Source: Methylotenera_A sp046598525 (lineage in GTDB: Bacteria; Pseudomonadota; Gammaproteobacteria; Burkholderiales; Methylophilaceae). From it: DNA of 64,000 bases. Shown here piece by piece: positions 24,317 to 34,344 of this stretch. A program made the translations under genes and the position numbers. The notes beneath the pieces were generated by a model. It was not told the origin of the DNA, did not search any database, and was given only the letters and a program-made list of their open reading frames with translations. How positions within the stretch are numbered: the first letter of the stretch is position 1; each line of letters opens with the position of its first letter. The DNA lies in NCBI GenBank assembly GCA_046598525.1, contig JBKJIJ010000020.1, forward strand, positions 186,001-250,000, in the 5' to 3' direction.

Positions 24317-27136
24317 ATGAAAAATAAAAATACAGCCAACCGCACGCATGAAAATGGTTCGACTAGCAAACAGCTGATTCAAACCATTTGGCCGTTTTGC
24401 ATAATTGCGGCGATTTTGTTATTTCTGGGTGTTATCAGCATGTACACTCTATCGGCCGTGCGCGCATATACCAGTGGTGAAAGTCATTGGTCAAAATCGC
24501 ATAATCAAGCGATTTACCATTTAAATCAATACGCTCAAACGCACGCCGAATCGGATTATCAGCAGTTTTTAACAGACTTAGAAGTGCCGCTGCAAGATAA
24601 AGTGGCGCGGCTTGCTTTGCAACAATCTGAACCTAATATTCTCCTTGCTAAAAACGCGTTTATTAAAGCAAAAAATAACCCTGACGATGTGGCTGGCATG
24701 GTTTTACTCTTCCTTAGTTTTCAAAACACCAGCTTAATGCAGCCTTCTATTGTGCATTGGGTGCGGGGCGATGGCATGATTGCGCAAATTTTGCAGTTAG
24801 CCAAGCAATTGCATCAACAGGTTAATCTACTAGCCAATCAAAATACGATAAATCAGTTATTAAAACAGGCAAATCAAATTAGCCTGGATTTAACGCCGGT
24901 AGAAGTAGCCTTTTCAGGCGCGCTGGGCGATGCATCACGCAAAGCGCAAACCTTAATTGTGTCTTTTATGATTAGCCTAACCATTATATTAATGGCCATT
25001 GGCATCTATTTAACGCGGCGCATTGTGCTTAAAGATATGAAACTTGGCGATGCCCTTCGCGTCAATGAACAGCGTTGGAAATTTGCCTTAGACGGTGCGC
25101 GCGATGGTGTTTGGGATTGGAATTTAATTTCCCAAGATGTGACATACTCAAGTCAATGGAAAGAAATGCTAGGGTACAAAGATGATGATTTGGTTGCCAG
25201 CTATAAAGGGTGGGTGAGTATGGTGCACCCTGACGACTTGCTGAACGTAACCAACGCGCTACAAGACTATGTGCAAGGAAAATCAGACCGATACGCCATT
25301 GAGTACCGTCTTTTATGTAAAAACGGTGATTATAAGTGGGTGCTTAGTCGCGGCAAAATAGTCAGCTTTACGGGTAATGCTCAACCAGAGCGTATGGTTG
25401 GCACGCATACCGATATTGATGATATTAAGAAAATTGAGGCGGCATTAAGAGAAAGTGATTCTAATCAGCGTGCCTTATTAGAGGCCATGGTTGATGGTGT
25501 ATTTGTGGCGCAAGATTTTCGTTTTGTGTTTAGTAACCCTATTTTGCCCAAAATGTTGGGCTACACAGAGGCAGAATTTTTAAATATCTCTTTTGAAAAA
25601 GTCATTGCACCCGAGTATTTAGATGTTTGGAATCAGCGTTTTGCCTCACGTTCTGGACTAGGCGAAGAGCCGGAAAAAGATTATCAAGTAGAATTTTTGA
25701 TGAAAGGTGGCCAAAAAACCCTTTGGATGGATTTGCATGCATCGCGCGTGGAGTTTCGCGGCAAGCGCAGTGTGCTTGGTATTTTGCGCGATATAAGCCA
25801 GCAAAAAGCCGCTGAAGAGTTGATTTGGCAGCAGGCCAACTTTGACACATTAACCAATTTGCCCAATAGGCGCATGTTTAGAGATAGATTAGAGCTGGAA
25901 ATAAAAAAACTAGAGCGCACCGGCTTATCACTGGCATTAATGTTTTTAGATTTAGACCATTTTAAAGTGGTGAACGATACCATGGGCCATAACAAAGGCG
26001 ATGATTTGCTAAAAGCCGCCGCCTTAAGGATTAAAAGCGGCATACGTTTTACCGATACCGTGGCGCGCTTGGGCGGGGATGAATTTGTGATTTTGCTCAG
26101 CGAGATGGATGGCTTTATTAATATAGAACGCGTAGCTGAAACTATTTTGGCACAGCTAACCAAGCCATTTGAGCTGGGCGGTGAGCCGATTTATATTTCG
26201 GCTAGCATTGGCATTACCTTATTTCCAGCGGATGCCATTAATTTTGATGATTTACTCAAAAATGCCGATCAGGCCATGTATGTGGCCAAAGCCGAAGGCC
26301 GCGACCGCTATAGTTATTTTACGCCATCGATGCAGGCAGACGCGCAATACAGAATGCGGCTAGCCAATGACCTTAGGCATGCCATTACGCGCAATGAATT
26401 TAAATTGGTGTATCAGCCCATTGTTGAATTTAAAACCAATATTATTCATAAGGCGGAAGCGTTAATTCGCTGGCATCACCCGCAATTGGGTTTGATTTGC
26501 CCTAGCGAATTTATACCCATAGCCGAAGACACTGGCCTGATATACGAATTAGGCGAATGGGTGTTTAATGAAGCCTTGCAGCAAGTAAAAATATGGCGCC
26601 AAACGCTGCATGCCGATTTTCAAATCAGCATTAATAAATCGCCGGTACAGTTTAAAAACCCTAGTTTTACTTGGATTGAAAGCCTGCAAAAAACAGGCTT
26701 GCCTGGCAGCTGTATTACCGTGGAAATTACAGAAGGTTCTTTGCTTGATGCTTCCAATACGGTGGCAGAAAAGCTGCTTAAATTTAAACAGGCCGGCATT
26801 CAAGTGGCCATTGATGATTTTGGTACCGGCTATTCATCGCTTTCGTATTTAAAAAAATACGATGTAGATTACATTAAAATTGACCAATCTTTTGTTAAAA
26901 ATATGGTGGCTAACTCAAGCGATATGGGCTTGTGCGAGGCGATAATATTAATGGCGCATAAATTGGATATGCAAGTAATTGCAGAGGGCGTAGAGACCCA
27001 AGCGCAATACGATTTGCTGGCAGCGGCCGATTGCGATTTTGCGCAAGGCTATTTGCTTTCTAAACCGGTTATGCCAGATGCGTTTGAGGCGCTGTGGCAA
27101 TTGCGCGCTGATTCAAATGCCAGTATGGCTATTTAA
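24317..27136 (+). CDS. Membrane PAS-PAS-GGDEF-EAL c-di-GMP signalling protein
   Basis: About 939 residues. Two membrane helices (IIAAILLFLGVISMYTLSAV and LIVSFMISLTIILMAIGIYL) flank a periplasmic sensing region of about 170 residues. Then come PAS (about 240-365, PAC motif YRLLCKNGDYKWVLSRG), a second PAS (about 375-500), GGDEF (about 505-670, RLGGDEFVILLS intact) and EAL (about 680-930, EALIRWHHPQLG, DDFGTGYSS, EGVE, QGYLLSKP intact). Both catalytic domains look active, so it may make or break c-di-GMP depending on the signal. The start is uncertain: an ATG at 24296 is also in frame. Monocistronic. Confidence 0.85.
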   Translation: MKNKNTANRTHENGSTSKQLIQTIWPFCIIAAILLFLGVISMYTLSAVRAYTSGESHWSKSHNQAIYHLNQYAQTHAESDYQQFLTDLEVPLQDKVARLALQQSEPNILLAKNAFIKAKNNPDDVAGMVLLFLSFQNTSLMQPSIVHWVRGDGMIAQILQLAKQLHQQVNLLANQNTINQLLKQANQISLDLTPVEVAFSGALGDASRKAQTLIVSFMISLTIILMAIGIYLTRRIVLKDMKLGDALRVNEQRWKFALDGARDGVWDWNLISQDVTYSSQWKEMLGYKDDDLVASYKGWVSMVHPDDLLNVTNALQDYVQGKSDRYAIEYRLLCKNGDYKWVLSRGKIVSFTGNAQPERMVGTHTDIDDIKKIEAALRESDSNQRALLEAMVDGVFVAQDFRFVFSNPILPKMLGYTEAEFLNISFEKVIAPEYLDVWNQRFASRSGLGEEPEKDYQVEFLMKGGQKTLWMDLHASRVEFRGKRSVLGILRDISQQKAAEELIWQQANFDTLTNLPNRRMFRDRLELEIKKLERTGLSLALMFLDLDHFKVVNDTMGHNKGDDLLKAAALRIKSGIRFTDTVARLGGDEFVILLSEMDGFINIERVAETILAQLTKPFELGGEPIYISASIGITLFPADAINFDDLLKNADQAMYVAKAEGRDRYSYFTPSMQADAQYRMRLANDLRHAITRNEFKLVYQPIVEFKTNIIHKAEALIRWHHPQLGLICPSEFIPIAEDTGLIYELGEWVFNEALQQVKIWRQTLHADFQISINKSPVQFKNPSFTWIESLQKTGLPGSCITVEITEGSLLDASNTVAEKLLKFKQAGIQVAIDDFGTGYSSLSYLKKYDVDYIKIDQSFVKNMVANSSDMGLCEAIILMAHKLDMQVIAEGVETQAQYDLLAAADCDFAQGYLLSKPVMPDAFEALWQLRADSNASMAI

Positions 27137-27170
27137 ATCAGCGCCGTTTTGCATTAACTATTTCAATTGT

Positions 27171-28235
27171 TTAATCATTCAAAAATACCCGCACGTTTCT
27201 AGGGTAAACAAATACGCGCTCACCTTGGCTTAAACCTAATTCGCGAAAACGCTCTTGGGTTAACTCTGCTTCAATCAATTCTTCATGGTCATCACGTTTT
27301 AATTCCAACCTAACCAGCGGCCCAATGGCGTGAATATAATGAATAACCGCCTCAAATGCTGGCGCTGTGCCGTTGCGGGTTTTGAAAATTTCAATATCAT
27401 GCGGCCGAACATAGGCTAAACCTGCGCTGTGATTCGTATCGTGATGCGCGTTAATTTTTAAGCCAACGCCGCCAATATTCGCCTCACCTTGATGAATTTG
27501 GCTATGAAACTGATTCACATTGCCCAAAAATTGATACACAAAAGGTGATACAGGGTGATCGTACACTTCTTGCGGTGAGCCGATTTGCTCAATCTGGCCC
27601 TTGTTAATCACCACCACGCGGTCCGATACTTCAAGCGCTTCTTCTTGATCGTGCGTGACAAAAATGCTGGTAATGTGCAATTCATCATGCAAACGGCGCA
27701 ACCAGCGGCGCAATTCTTTACGCACTTTGGCATCCAGTGCGCCAAATGGCTCATCTAGCAATAACACTTTTGGCTCTACTGCCAGCGCGCGTGCCAAGGC
27801 AATACGTTGGCGCTGGCCGCCTGATAATTGCGGCGGGTAGCGGTCTGCCAGCCAATCTAGCTGTACTAATTCTAGTAATTCATGCACGCGTCTTTTAATT
27901 TCAGCGTCACTTGGGCGCGTTTCTTTTGGGCGCACGCGCAAGCCAAAAGCCACGTTTTCAAAAACCGTCATGTGCCTAAATAAGGCGTAATGCTGAAACA
28001 CAAAGCCCACTTTGCGCTCACGCACTTGTTGCGCGGTGGCATCTTCACCGTGAAAATGTATGCTGCCAGAATCGGGCGTTTCTAGCCCTGCAATAATGCG
28101 CAGCAAAGTGGTTTTGCCGCAACCTGACGGCCCTAGCAAAGCGACTAATTCGCCGCTGGGCACTTCTAAGCTGACATCGTTTAGCGCGCTAAAGCTGCCA
28201 AAGTTTTTTCTAATGTTTTTAATTTCAATGCTCAT
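27171..28235 (-). CDS. cysA: Sulfate/thiosulfate ABC transporter ATPase
   Basis: 354 residues. Walker A GPSGCGKTTLL, Q-loop VFQHYALFRHM, signature LSGGQRQRIALARAL, Walker B VLLLDEPFGALD and H-loop FVTHDQEEALEV. The C-terminal third is the regulatory TOBE-like domain of CysA. It powers sulfate import through CysT/CysW and is the last gene of the operon. Confidence 0.92.
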   Translation of the reverse strand: MSIEIKNIRKNFGSFSALNDVSLEVPSGELVALLGPSGCGKTTLLRIIAGLETPDSGSIHFHGEDATAQQVRERKVGFVFQHYALFRHMTVFENVAFGLRVRPKETRPSDAEIKRRVHELLELVQLDWLADRYPPQLSGGQRQRIALARALAVEPKVLLLDEPFGALDAKVRKELRRWLRRLHDELHITSIFVTHDQEEALEVSDRVVVINKGQIEQIGSPQEVYDHPVSPFVYQFLGNVNQFHSQIHQGEANIGGVGLKINAHHDTNHSAGLAYVRPHDIEIFKTRNGTAPAFEAVIHYIHAIGPLVRLELKRDDHEELIEAELTQERFRELGLSQGERVFVYPRNVRVFLND

Positions 28236-28270
28236 GGTTTATTTCCAGTTTTAATCAATTTTTTAAAGAT

Positions 28271-29173
28271 TTAAGATTTCTCTTCAATTTGCGCATTGCG
28301 CGCCACTTTCCATTCCACAACGCTTTTAAGTACCAGCGTTACCAATGCCAATATCGCTAGTAATGAGGCCACGGCAAAGGCGGCAGCGTAGTTGTATTCG
28401 TTGTATAAAATCTCAACATGCAAAGGCAATGTGTTGGTTAAGCCGCGAATATGGCCAGAAACCACAGATACCGCGCCAAATTCGCCCATGGCACGCGCGT
28501 TGGTTAAAATAACGCCGTACAGCAAGCCCCATTTCACATTGGGTAGCGTAATGCGCCACAAAATCTGCCAGCCAGAAGCGCCTAGCACCAAGCCTGCTTC
28601 TTCTTCCTCTTTGCCTTGCGCTTGCATTAGCGGAATCAACTCGCGCGCCACAAAAGGGAAAGTGACGAAAATGGTGGCTAACACAATGCCCGGAATCGCG
28701 AAAATCACTTTCATATCGTGATCCAACAAAGTAGAGCCAACCCAGCCTTGCATGCCAAAAATCAGCACATAAATTAAACCGGCAATCACTGGCGAAACCG
28801 CAAATGGCAAATCGATTAATGTGATTAATATGCTTTTGCCGCGAAACTCAAATTTGGCAATGGCCCAAGCTGCCGCCACGCCAAACACCAGATTAAGCGG
28901 CACCGCAATGGCGGCGGCAATTAAAGTAAGCTTGATGGATGACAGCGCATCTGGGTCGCTAAGTGCGGTGATGTAAGTATCAAAGCCATTGCGCAAGGCC
29001 TCTGTAAAAACGGCCGCTAGTGGCACAATTAAAAACAAGGTTAAAAATAGCAACACAGTGGTAATCAGCAAGCAGCGTATCCAAGCTGGCTCTGATGTAG
29101 CGCGGCTGCGCGCCACTTTTTGCTGATATTTGCTGTACTGCGAGGCGGGTAATGCGGTTGAATTTGACATCAA
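28271..29173 (-). CDS. cysW: Sulfate ABC transporter permease
   Basis: 300 residues, six membrane helices, and the ABC permease EAA loop (EEEEAGLVLGASGWQILWRI). It ends with a charged tail. Pairs with CysT to form the channel. It lies 35 bases upstream of cysA and 49 bases downstream of cysT. Confidence 0.92.
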   Translation of the reverse strand: MMSNSTALPASQYSKYQQKVARSRATSEPAWIRCLLITTVLLFLTLFLIVPLAAVFTEALRNGFDTYITALSDPDALSSIKLTLIAAAIAVPLNLVFGVAAAWAIAKFEFRGKSILITLIDLPFAVSPVIAGLIYVLIFGMQGWVGSTLLDHDMKVIFAIPGIVLATIFVTFPFVARELIPLMQAQGKEEEEAGLVLGASGWQILWRITLPNVKWGLLYGVILTNARAMGEFGAVSVVSGHIRGLTNTLPLHVEILYNEYNYAAAFAVASLLAILALVTLVLKSVVEWKVARNAQIEEKS

Positions 29174-29222
29174 TTATTCCTTATGTATTTTTTCTTATTG
29201 AATGTATTAACGCGATGTACTT

Positions 29223-30074
29223 TTAATTAGCAGAGCTGGCGCGGCGGCTAACCCACCATTGCAAACCGTTAATCGCAAAAAGCAGCAAAAATGAAATCAC
29301 CAACATCACCACCGCAATAGCGGTCGCGCTTGAATATTCATATTGCTCAAGCTTGGTGATAATAATGAGCGGCGTAATTTCAGAAACAAATGGCACGTTG
29401 CCTGCAATAAAAATCACCGATCCATACTCACCAATCGCTCTGGCAAACGCCAAGGCAAAGCCAGTCAGCAAGGCTGGCCAAATGGCGGGGAAGATAATTT
29501 TTGAAAATGTTTGCCAGCGATTAGCACCCAAACTAGCCGCCGCTTCTTCGGTTTCGGCTTCTAAATCTTCAAGCACTGGTTGCACTGTGCGCACCACAAA
29601 CGGCAGGCCAATAAACGTTAGCGCCACAATCACGCCAATGGGTGTAAATGCCACTTTAATGCCGTGTGGCTCTAACCATTGGCCAATCCAGCCATTGCCG
29701 GCATACACCGCCGTTAAAGCAATGCCTGCCACCGCAGTTGGCAATGCAAAAGGTAAATCCACCAGCGCATCAATAATTTTTTTGCCCGGAAAGTTATAGC
29801 GCACCAATACCCAAGCGGTTAACAGCCCAAACACCGCATTAATTAACGCGCCAATTAACGATGCGCCAAAAGTAAGCTGGTAAGAAGCCATCACTCTTGG
29901 CGCTGTCACCACATTCCAAAACTCACCCAAGCTTAATTCGGTGGTTTTAATAAACGCCGCTGATAGCGGGATTAGCACAATCAAGCTAAGGTAAAAGATA
30001 GTAAAGCCAAGCGATAAATTAAAGCCGGGTAGTATGTTTTTTTGTGATGACTTTTTATTTAATATGTTGAACAT
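29223..30074 (-). CDS. cysT: Sulfate ABC transporter permease
   Basis: 283 residues, six membrane helices, and EAA loop (EEAAASLGANRWQTFSKIIF). Standard CysT/CysU length with the family's GIALTAVYAGNGWIGQWL segment. Heterodimer partner of CysW. Confidence 0.92.
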   Translation of the reverse strand: MFNILNKKSSQKNILPGFNLSLGFTIFYLSLIVLIPLSAAFIKTTELSLGEFWNVVTAPRVMASYQLTFGASLIGALINAVFGLLTAWVLVRYNFPGKKIIDALVDLPFALPTAVAGIALTAVYAGNGWIGQWLEPHGIKVAFTPIGVIVALTFIGLPFVVRTVQPVLEDLEAETEEAAASLGANRWQTFSKIIFPAIWPALLTGFALAFARAIGEYGSVIFIAGNVPFVSEITPLIIITKLEQYEYSSATAIAVVMLVISFLLLFAINGLQWWVSRRASSAN

Positions 30075-30138
30075 GTTGTTAACTTCATGATTTAGGCAGC
30101 CCTAAAACAGGCTGCCTTAAAATTGCTAAATGGAAGAT

Positions 30139-30357
30139 TTAATTCAGTTTCGCAATGGATACATCGGTTGCTTTTACCAAGGCCAAAACCTCTGAGCCAA
30201 TTTCTAGTTTTAACTCTTTAATGGATCGGGTTGTAATTACCGAAGTGACGATGCCCGCCGTTGTTTCTACTTCTATTTCTGAGACAACATCGCCCCAAAC
30301 GATTGCACTTATTTTGCCGCGCAACTGGTTGCGTACATTGATAGCGATTAATGCCAT
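30139..30357 (-). CDS. Mop-type (molbindin/TOBE) oxyanion-binding protein
   Basis: 72 residues from the ATG at 30357, preceded by AAAGGAG. A single Mop domain: ARNQL-like opening (NVRNQLRGKISAIVWGDVVS), ITTRSIKELKLEIGSEVL and ALVKATDVSI. Mop proteins bind molybdate or tungstate in hexameric shells. Finding one between the sulfate-binding protein and the sulfate permease genes is unusual. It may buffer molybdate that leaks in through the sulfate carrier, or signal that the carrier also takes molybdate. Confidence 0.85.
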   Translation of the reverse strand: MALIAINVRNQLRGKISAIVWGDVVSEIEVETTAGIVTSVITTRSIKELKLEIGSEVLALVKATDVSIAKLN

Positions 30358-30453
30358 GACTGATTCTCCTTTAATATTGTTTGGGCTTAAGCCCAGTAAT
30401 TGCGTGTTTGTTGGGTATTGAATGGTTGAAATTGCTTTATGCATAATGATTGC

Positions 30454-31464
30454 TTATTTGTTTTGATAAATTTGGTCGAAAGTACCGCCATCCGAAAAGT
30501 GCTTTTTATGCGCTTTTGCCCAGCCGCCAAATGCATCATCAATTTTTACTAAATTTACTTTTGGAAATTGGCTTTCATACTTTTTAGCCACAGTTTCTAA
30601 AATAGGGCGGTAGTAATTTTTAGCGGCAATCTCTTGGCCTTCTGGCGTGTATAAATACTCTAAATACGCTTTAGCGACTTTTTCGGTACCGTGTTTTTTA
30701 GCAAATTTATCTACCACGGTGACTGGTGGTTCAGCCAGAATCGACAGTGACGGAACTACAATTTCAAATTTACCTACACCTAGCTCCTTCTGTGCTAAAA
30801 ACGCTTCGTTTTCCCAAGCCAGCAACACATCGCCAATGCCACGCTCTACAAAAGTGGTGGTCGATCCGCGCGCGCCAGTATCTAAAATGGGCACGTTTTT
30901 AAATAATTTGCCGACAAACTCTTTGGTTTTAGCTTCATCATTGCCGAATTTTTTCTGTGCAAATGCCCAAGCGGCCAAGTAATTCCAGCGTGCGCCGCCA
31001 GACGTTTTTGGATTTGGCGTAATGACAGAAACACCGGGTTTAATTAAATCATCCCAATCTTTAATGTTTTTTGGGTTGCCTTTGCGCACCAATAAAACAA
31101 TGGTTGAGGTGTAAGGCGAGCTATTGTGCGGCAAGCGCTTTTGCCAATCGGCAGGGATTAATTTGCCTTTTTCAGCCAGCTGGTCAACATCGTAGCCAAG
31201 TGCCAGCGTTGCTACATCGGCATCTAAGCCATCAATAATGGCGCGCGCTTGCTTGCCCGATCCGCCATGTGACGCTTTAACCGTGACTTTATCACCCGTT
31301 TTTTGTAGCCAATATTTACTAAAAGCGGCGTTAAAATCTTGGTAAAGCTCACGCGTTGGGTCATACGATACGTTAAGCAAGCTGATTTCGGCGGCCCAGC
31401 TTGATAGCGGCACAAACAGCGCGCTAATCAACAAGGTTTTCTTTAATACATTCAATGTGTTCAT
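30454..31464 (-). CDS. sbp: Periplasmic sulfate-binding protein
   Basis: 336 residues with a signal peptide (ending SSWAAE). Family blocks LLNVSYDPTRELYQDFN, SHGGSGKQARAI, LPHNSSPYTSTIVLLVRKGN, TPNPKTSGGARWNYLAAW and WENEAFL. Captures sulfate for CysTWA. It follows the porin gene by 28 bases. Confidence 0.92.
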   Translation of the reverse strand: MNTLNVLKKTLLISALFVPLSSWAAEISLLNVSYDPTRELYQDFNAAFSKYWLQKTGDKVTVKASHGGSGKQARAIIDGLDADVATLALGYDVDQLAEKGKLIPADWQKRLPHNSSPYTSTIVLLVRKGNPKNIKDWDDLIKPGVSVITPNPKTSGGARWNYLAAWAFAQKKFGNDEAKTKEFVGKLFKNVPILDTGARGSTTTFVERGIGDVLLAWENEAFLAQKELGVGKFEIVVPSLSILAEPPVTVVDKFAKKHGTEKVAKAYLEYLYTPEGQEIAAKNYYRPILETVAKKYESQFPKVNLVKIDDAFGGWAKAHKKHFSDGGTFDQIYQNK

Positions 31465-31492
31465 TTTGATTCTTTCTTAAATTTGGTAAGGA

Positions 31493-33223
31493 TTAAAAAC
31501 CTAAAAGTGTTAATTCTGTATAGAAAAAGTTAGATGAATCGGCACGATTGGGGTCGTTTCGGTTGCTGGCAATTTTGGCGGCATCTTTTACAAAATCCCC
31601 GGCCCAAAAGTGCGCATAGCCAATGTTTAATGATGCATATTGGTTAAGCGGGAAGCGCACGCGCAAATCGATTTCTTTACCTAAATCGGTACCGCTTTTG
31701 CCAGTGCGGTCTTGCAAGTTTGCCCCTGCATTCCAACGGTCTGTGGCGCTATCTAAGCGATACCAGCTAAAGCTTGTGTCTACTTTTACGTTTTCTAAAA
31801 AAGCCACTTTTGGATCGAATTCCAAATGTAGCTTGGGTGTGCGGATGTTTTCCATCTGAATATAATCGTTATTTGACCAAGGACGTGCAAAGCCAAATAA
31901 GCGATCAAAACGTTGATTATTACTTCTATCATTGGCCGCTACTGCCGTTCTATCATCACCTGATGCAACGCCGTAAGACGCGCTGACTCTTGGCTTCCAT
32001 GAAGTTTTAAAGGTGTAGCCTACTTCCGCGTTATAAGCATGTGCATCGTGATCTACATTAATCTTGCCTAATGCATTACTCAAAAAGCGGTCTTGATCAC
32101 CCCATTGTTTGACATAGCTGGCGTCATAATCCCAGCCAGAATTAAACGCGGCATAAGCACGCAAACCGGCGGTGTGAATCGTGCGGTCAATTCTGGCCTC
32201 ATTTTGTTGAGCCGCCGTGAAAAAAGCGCGGTCAGCATATTCTTTGCCATCTGGGTTATATTTAACTTTATTACCATCTTGTTTTAGTAAGAAATAATAC
32301 GGCTGCAAGGTCACGTATTCAGACCAGCCGCGCCAATCGCCAATCACACCATAAAAATCTTGCGAATGATCCACTTCATCTAATTTGGTGGTAAAACGCT
32401 GCACCGGTTTTACCGCAAACGCTTCTAATTGCCAGTCGTTTCTTTTTTCGCCTAAAATGGCTCTAACACCCTGAAACGAATTGGTGGTGTTGCGCCATTC
32501 GTTACGCGCAATCAAGCGGCGGTCTAACGATTCCCAAGCCAAACGGCCTGCTTTTACCGAAAATGGGCGGTTATTGCCTAAAGCATCTTTACCAAAAGGC
32601 GTTTCTTTAAAATACAATTCGGCATAACCTTGAATCAAATCCGCTTGGTCAATGTCACGCGTATCAAATTCACGCGTGTAATCGCTGTGGTTGCGGCGCG
32701 AATCTTGTAACTCAATGGCTAAACGTAATGGGTCTAAAATATCTTTAATGCCAACATAGGCGCGCGTGCGCAGCAAAATTGGTTCATCAATACTTTCAGT
32801 ATTACGGCGGAAATCGTTATCGCGATGTTCAAAACGCGCTCTATATTCCAAGCCTAAATCCAGCCAACTTAAATCTTCAAACGCTTCATATTCTTTCAGC
32901 CAAGTCTTGTTAGCTTGTTTCACATAGCGCGGCGGTTCGGTTTCTTTTTGCGTGCCATAGCTTTTACGCTCAACGTAATAGCCGTTTTTGGCAATATCAG
33001 CCGCTTTTGCTTCAGCAGCAATTTCGGCTAAGCGTGCTTTAATTTTTTCAGCTTGCTCTAACTCTTCGGCACTTACGGCTGCTTGATTAAGCACTTGCTC
33101 GGTTTTTGCGGCAGATGCTGGTGTTTCGTCATAAGCAAGTGCGCTAGAATTAGCCAGCAAAGCGCCACTTGCCAGCAAGGCTTTTACAATTTTTGTTGTT
33201 ACAAAATGTGTTGATGTTTGCAT
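31493..33223 (-). CDS. Outer-membrane porin of the alginate-export family
   Basis: 576 residues from the ATG at 33223, with GAAGGA upstream. Signal peptide (about 1-35). Residues about 45-75 form a charged helix (EQAEKIKARLAEIAAEAKA). The rest is a beta barrel (WLDLGLEYRARFEHRDNDFR, NRPFSVKAGRLAWESLDRRL, ending FFYTELTLLGF with the terminal Phe). It matches the alginate_exp type of porin, which in many bacteria carries solutes other than alginate. As first gene of the sulfate operon it probably brings sulfate or organosulfur compounds across the outer membrane. Confidence 0.8.
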   Translation of the reverse strand: MQTSTHFVTTKIVKALLASGALLANSSALAYDETPASAAKTEQVLNQAAVSAEELEQAEKIKARLAEIAAEAKAADIAKNGYYVERKSYGTQKETEPPRYVKQANKTWLKEYEAFEDLSWLDLGLEYRARFEHRDNDFRRNTESIDEPILLRTRAYVGIKDILDPLRLAIELQDSRRNHSDYTREFDTRDIDQADLIQGYAELYFKETPFGKDALGNNRPFSVKAGRLAWESLDRRLIARNEWRNTTNSFQGVRAILGEKRNDWQLEAFAVKPVQRFTTKLDEVDHSQDFYGVIGDWRGWSEYVTLQPYYFLLKQDGNKVKYNPDGKEYADRAFFTAAQQNEARIDRTIHTAGLRAYAAFNSGWDYDASYVKQWGDQDRFLSNALGKINVDHDAHAYNAEVGYTFKTSWKPRVSASYGVASGDDRTAVAANDRSNNQRFDRLFGFARPWSNNDYIQMENIRTPKLHLEFDPKVAFLENVKVDTSFSWYRLDSATDRWNAGANLQDRTGKSGTDLGKEIDLRVRFPLNQYASLNIGYAHFWAGDFVKDAAKIASNRNDPNRADSSNFFYTELTLLGF

Positions 33224-33336
33224 TATTTTTTCCTTCAATTTAAAACGGCAATTTTGGTTTTTTAAAACAGCTTTTATTTTTTATTTAGGCTGCGTTAAGT
33301 ACTAATGCGCTCACTATAAACAGGGCGTTAAATAAT

Positions 33337-33377
33337 TAAAAAGAATTTGTTTTTATATTGATATAACTAAAAAGAAT
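33337..33377. promoter_or_regulatory. Direct repeat TAAAAAGAAT upstream of the sulfate operon
   Basis: Two exact copies, 33337-33346 and 33368-33377, with starts 31 bases apart (about three helical turns), 115-155 bases upstream of the porin start in an AT-rich region. Placement and spacing would suit a CysB-type LysR regulator; this is inference. Confidence 0.35.
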
Positions 33378-33468
33378 ATAAGATTTTTGCTATCAATTGT
33401 AATCAGCAATCAAATAGCGATGATTTTAACTAAAGAAATATGGCTAAAAATTAAAGACGGATAAAGCA

Positions 33469-33500
33469 AAAAGGCGCACATTGCTGTGCGCCTTTCTTTA
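33469..33500 (-). terminator. Terminator of fpr-etfAB
   Basis: Stem aaaggcgcaca/tgtgcgccttt with a T run on the - strand, about 40 bases past the fpr stop. Confidence 0.8.
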
Positions 33501-33537
33501 GTACTTTATATTTTGCTGTCTTAATTTTAAGCTTGAG

Positions 33538-34314
33538 TTATTTTTCAACAAAAGCGCGCTCAATCACATAATCGCCCAGCTCACCAATGCGCGGCGATAC
33601 AACAAAGCCTAGGTTATCCAGCATAGTTTCCGTATCTTTTAGCATTTGCGGGCTGCCGCAAATCATGGCTCTATCGGTTAATGGGTTGAGTGGCGGCAAG
33701 CCAATATCATCAAATAATTTTCCCGATTGAATCAAATCGGTTAAGCGGCCTTGGTTGCGAAATGGCTCTCTGGTAACGGTTGGGTAGTAAATCAGCTTGT
33801 TGCGCACCTCCTCACCAAAAAACTCATGGTTGGGTAATTCGTTTTCAATAAAATCGGCATAAGCCAACTCATTCACATGGCGCACGCCATGAATCAGCAC
33901 CACTTTTTCAAAGCGGTCATACACTTCAATATCTTGAATCAAGCTCATAAACGGCGCTAAACCAGTGCCTGTAGATAAAAAATACAGATTTTTTGCCGGT
34001 TTTAAATCATGAATCACCAATGTGCCGGTAGGCTTTTTGCTGACAAATAATTCATCGCCCACTTTTAAATGCTGCAAGCGCGAAGTCAACGGGCCGTTTG
34101 GCACTTTAATGCTAAAAAACTCTAAATGCTCTTCATAATTGGGGCTGGCAATACTGTAGGCGCGGGTTAATGGGCGACCATCCACTTCTAAACCAATCAT
34201 AACAAATTGGCCGTTTTCAAAGCGCAAGCCAGCATCGCGCGTGGTTTTAAAGCTAAATAGGCTGTCGTTCCAATGATGCACACTTAATACACGTTCGGAT
34301 GAATATTTACTCAT
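33538..34314 (-). CDS. fpr: Ferredoxin/flavodoxin-NADP reductase
   Basis: 258 residues, subclass I bacterial FPR. FAD-binding RAYSIASPNYEEHLEFFSIK, then NADP-binding FLSTGTGLAPFMSLIQD and MICGSPQMLKDTETML, and the C-terminal Phe-Val-Glu-Lys end of the beta/gamma-proteobacterial enzymes. Moves electrons between NADPH and ferredoxin or flavodoxin. Co-directional with etfAB 30 bases upstream, and facing away from a FinR-like LysR gene, whose relatives activate fpr in pseudomonads. Confidence 0.9.
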   Translation of the reverse strand: MSKYSSERVLSVHHWNDSLFSFKTTRDAGLRFENGQFVMIGLEVDGRPLTRAYSIASPNYEEHLEFFSIKVPNGPLTSRLQHLKVGDELFVSKKPTGTLVIHDLKPAKNLYFLSTGTGLAPFMSLIQDIEVYDRFEKVVLIHGVRHVNELAYADFIENELPNHEFFGEEVRNKLIYYPTVTREPFRNQGRLTDLIQSGKLFDDIGLPPLNPLTDRAMICGSPQMLKDTETMLDNLGFVVSPRIGELGDYVIERAFVEK

Positions 34315-34344
34315 GTTGTTTTCTTTTTTAAAAATTTTAGAAGT

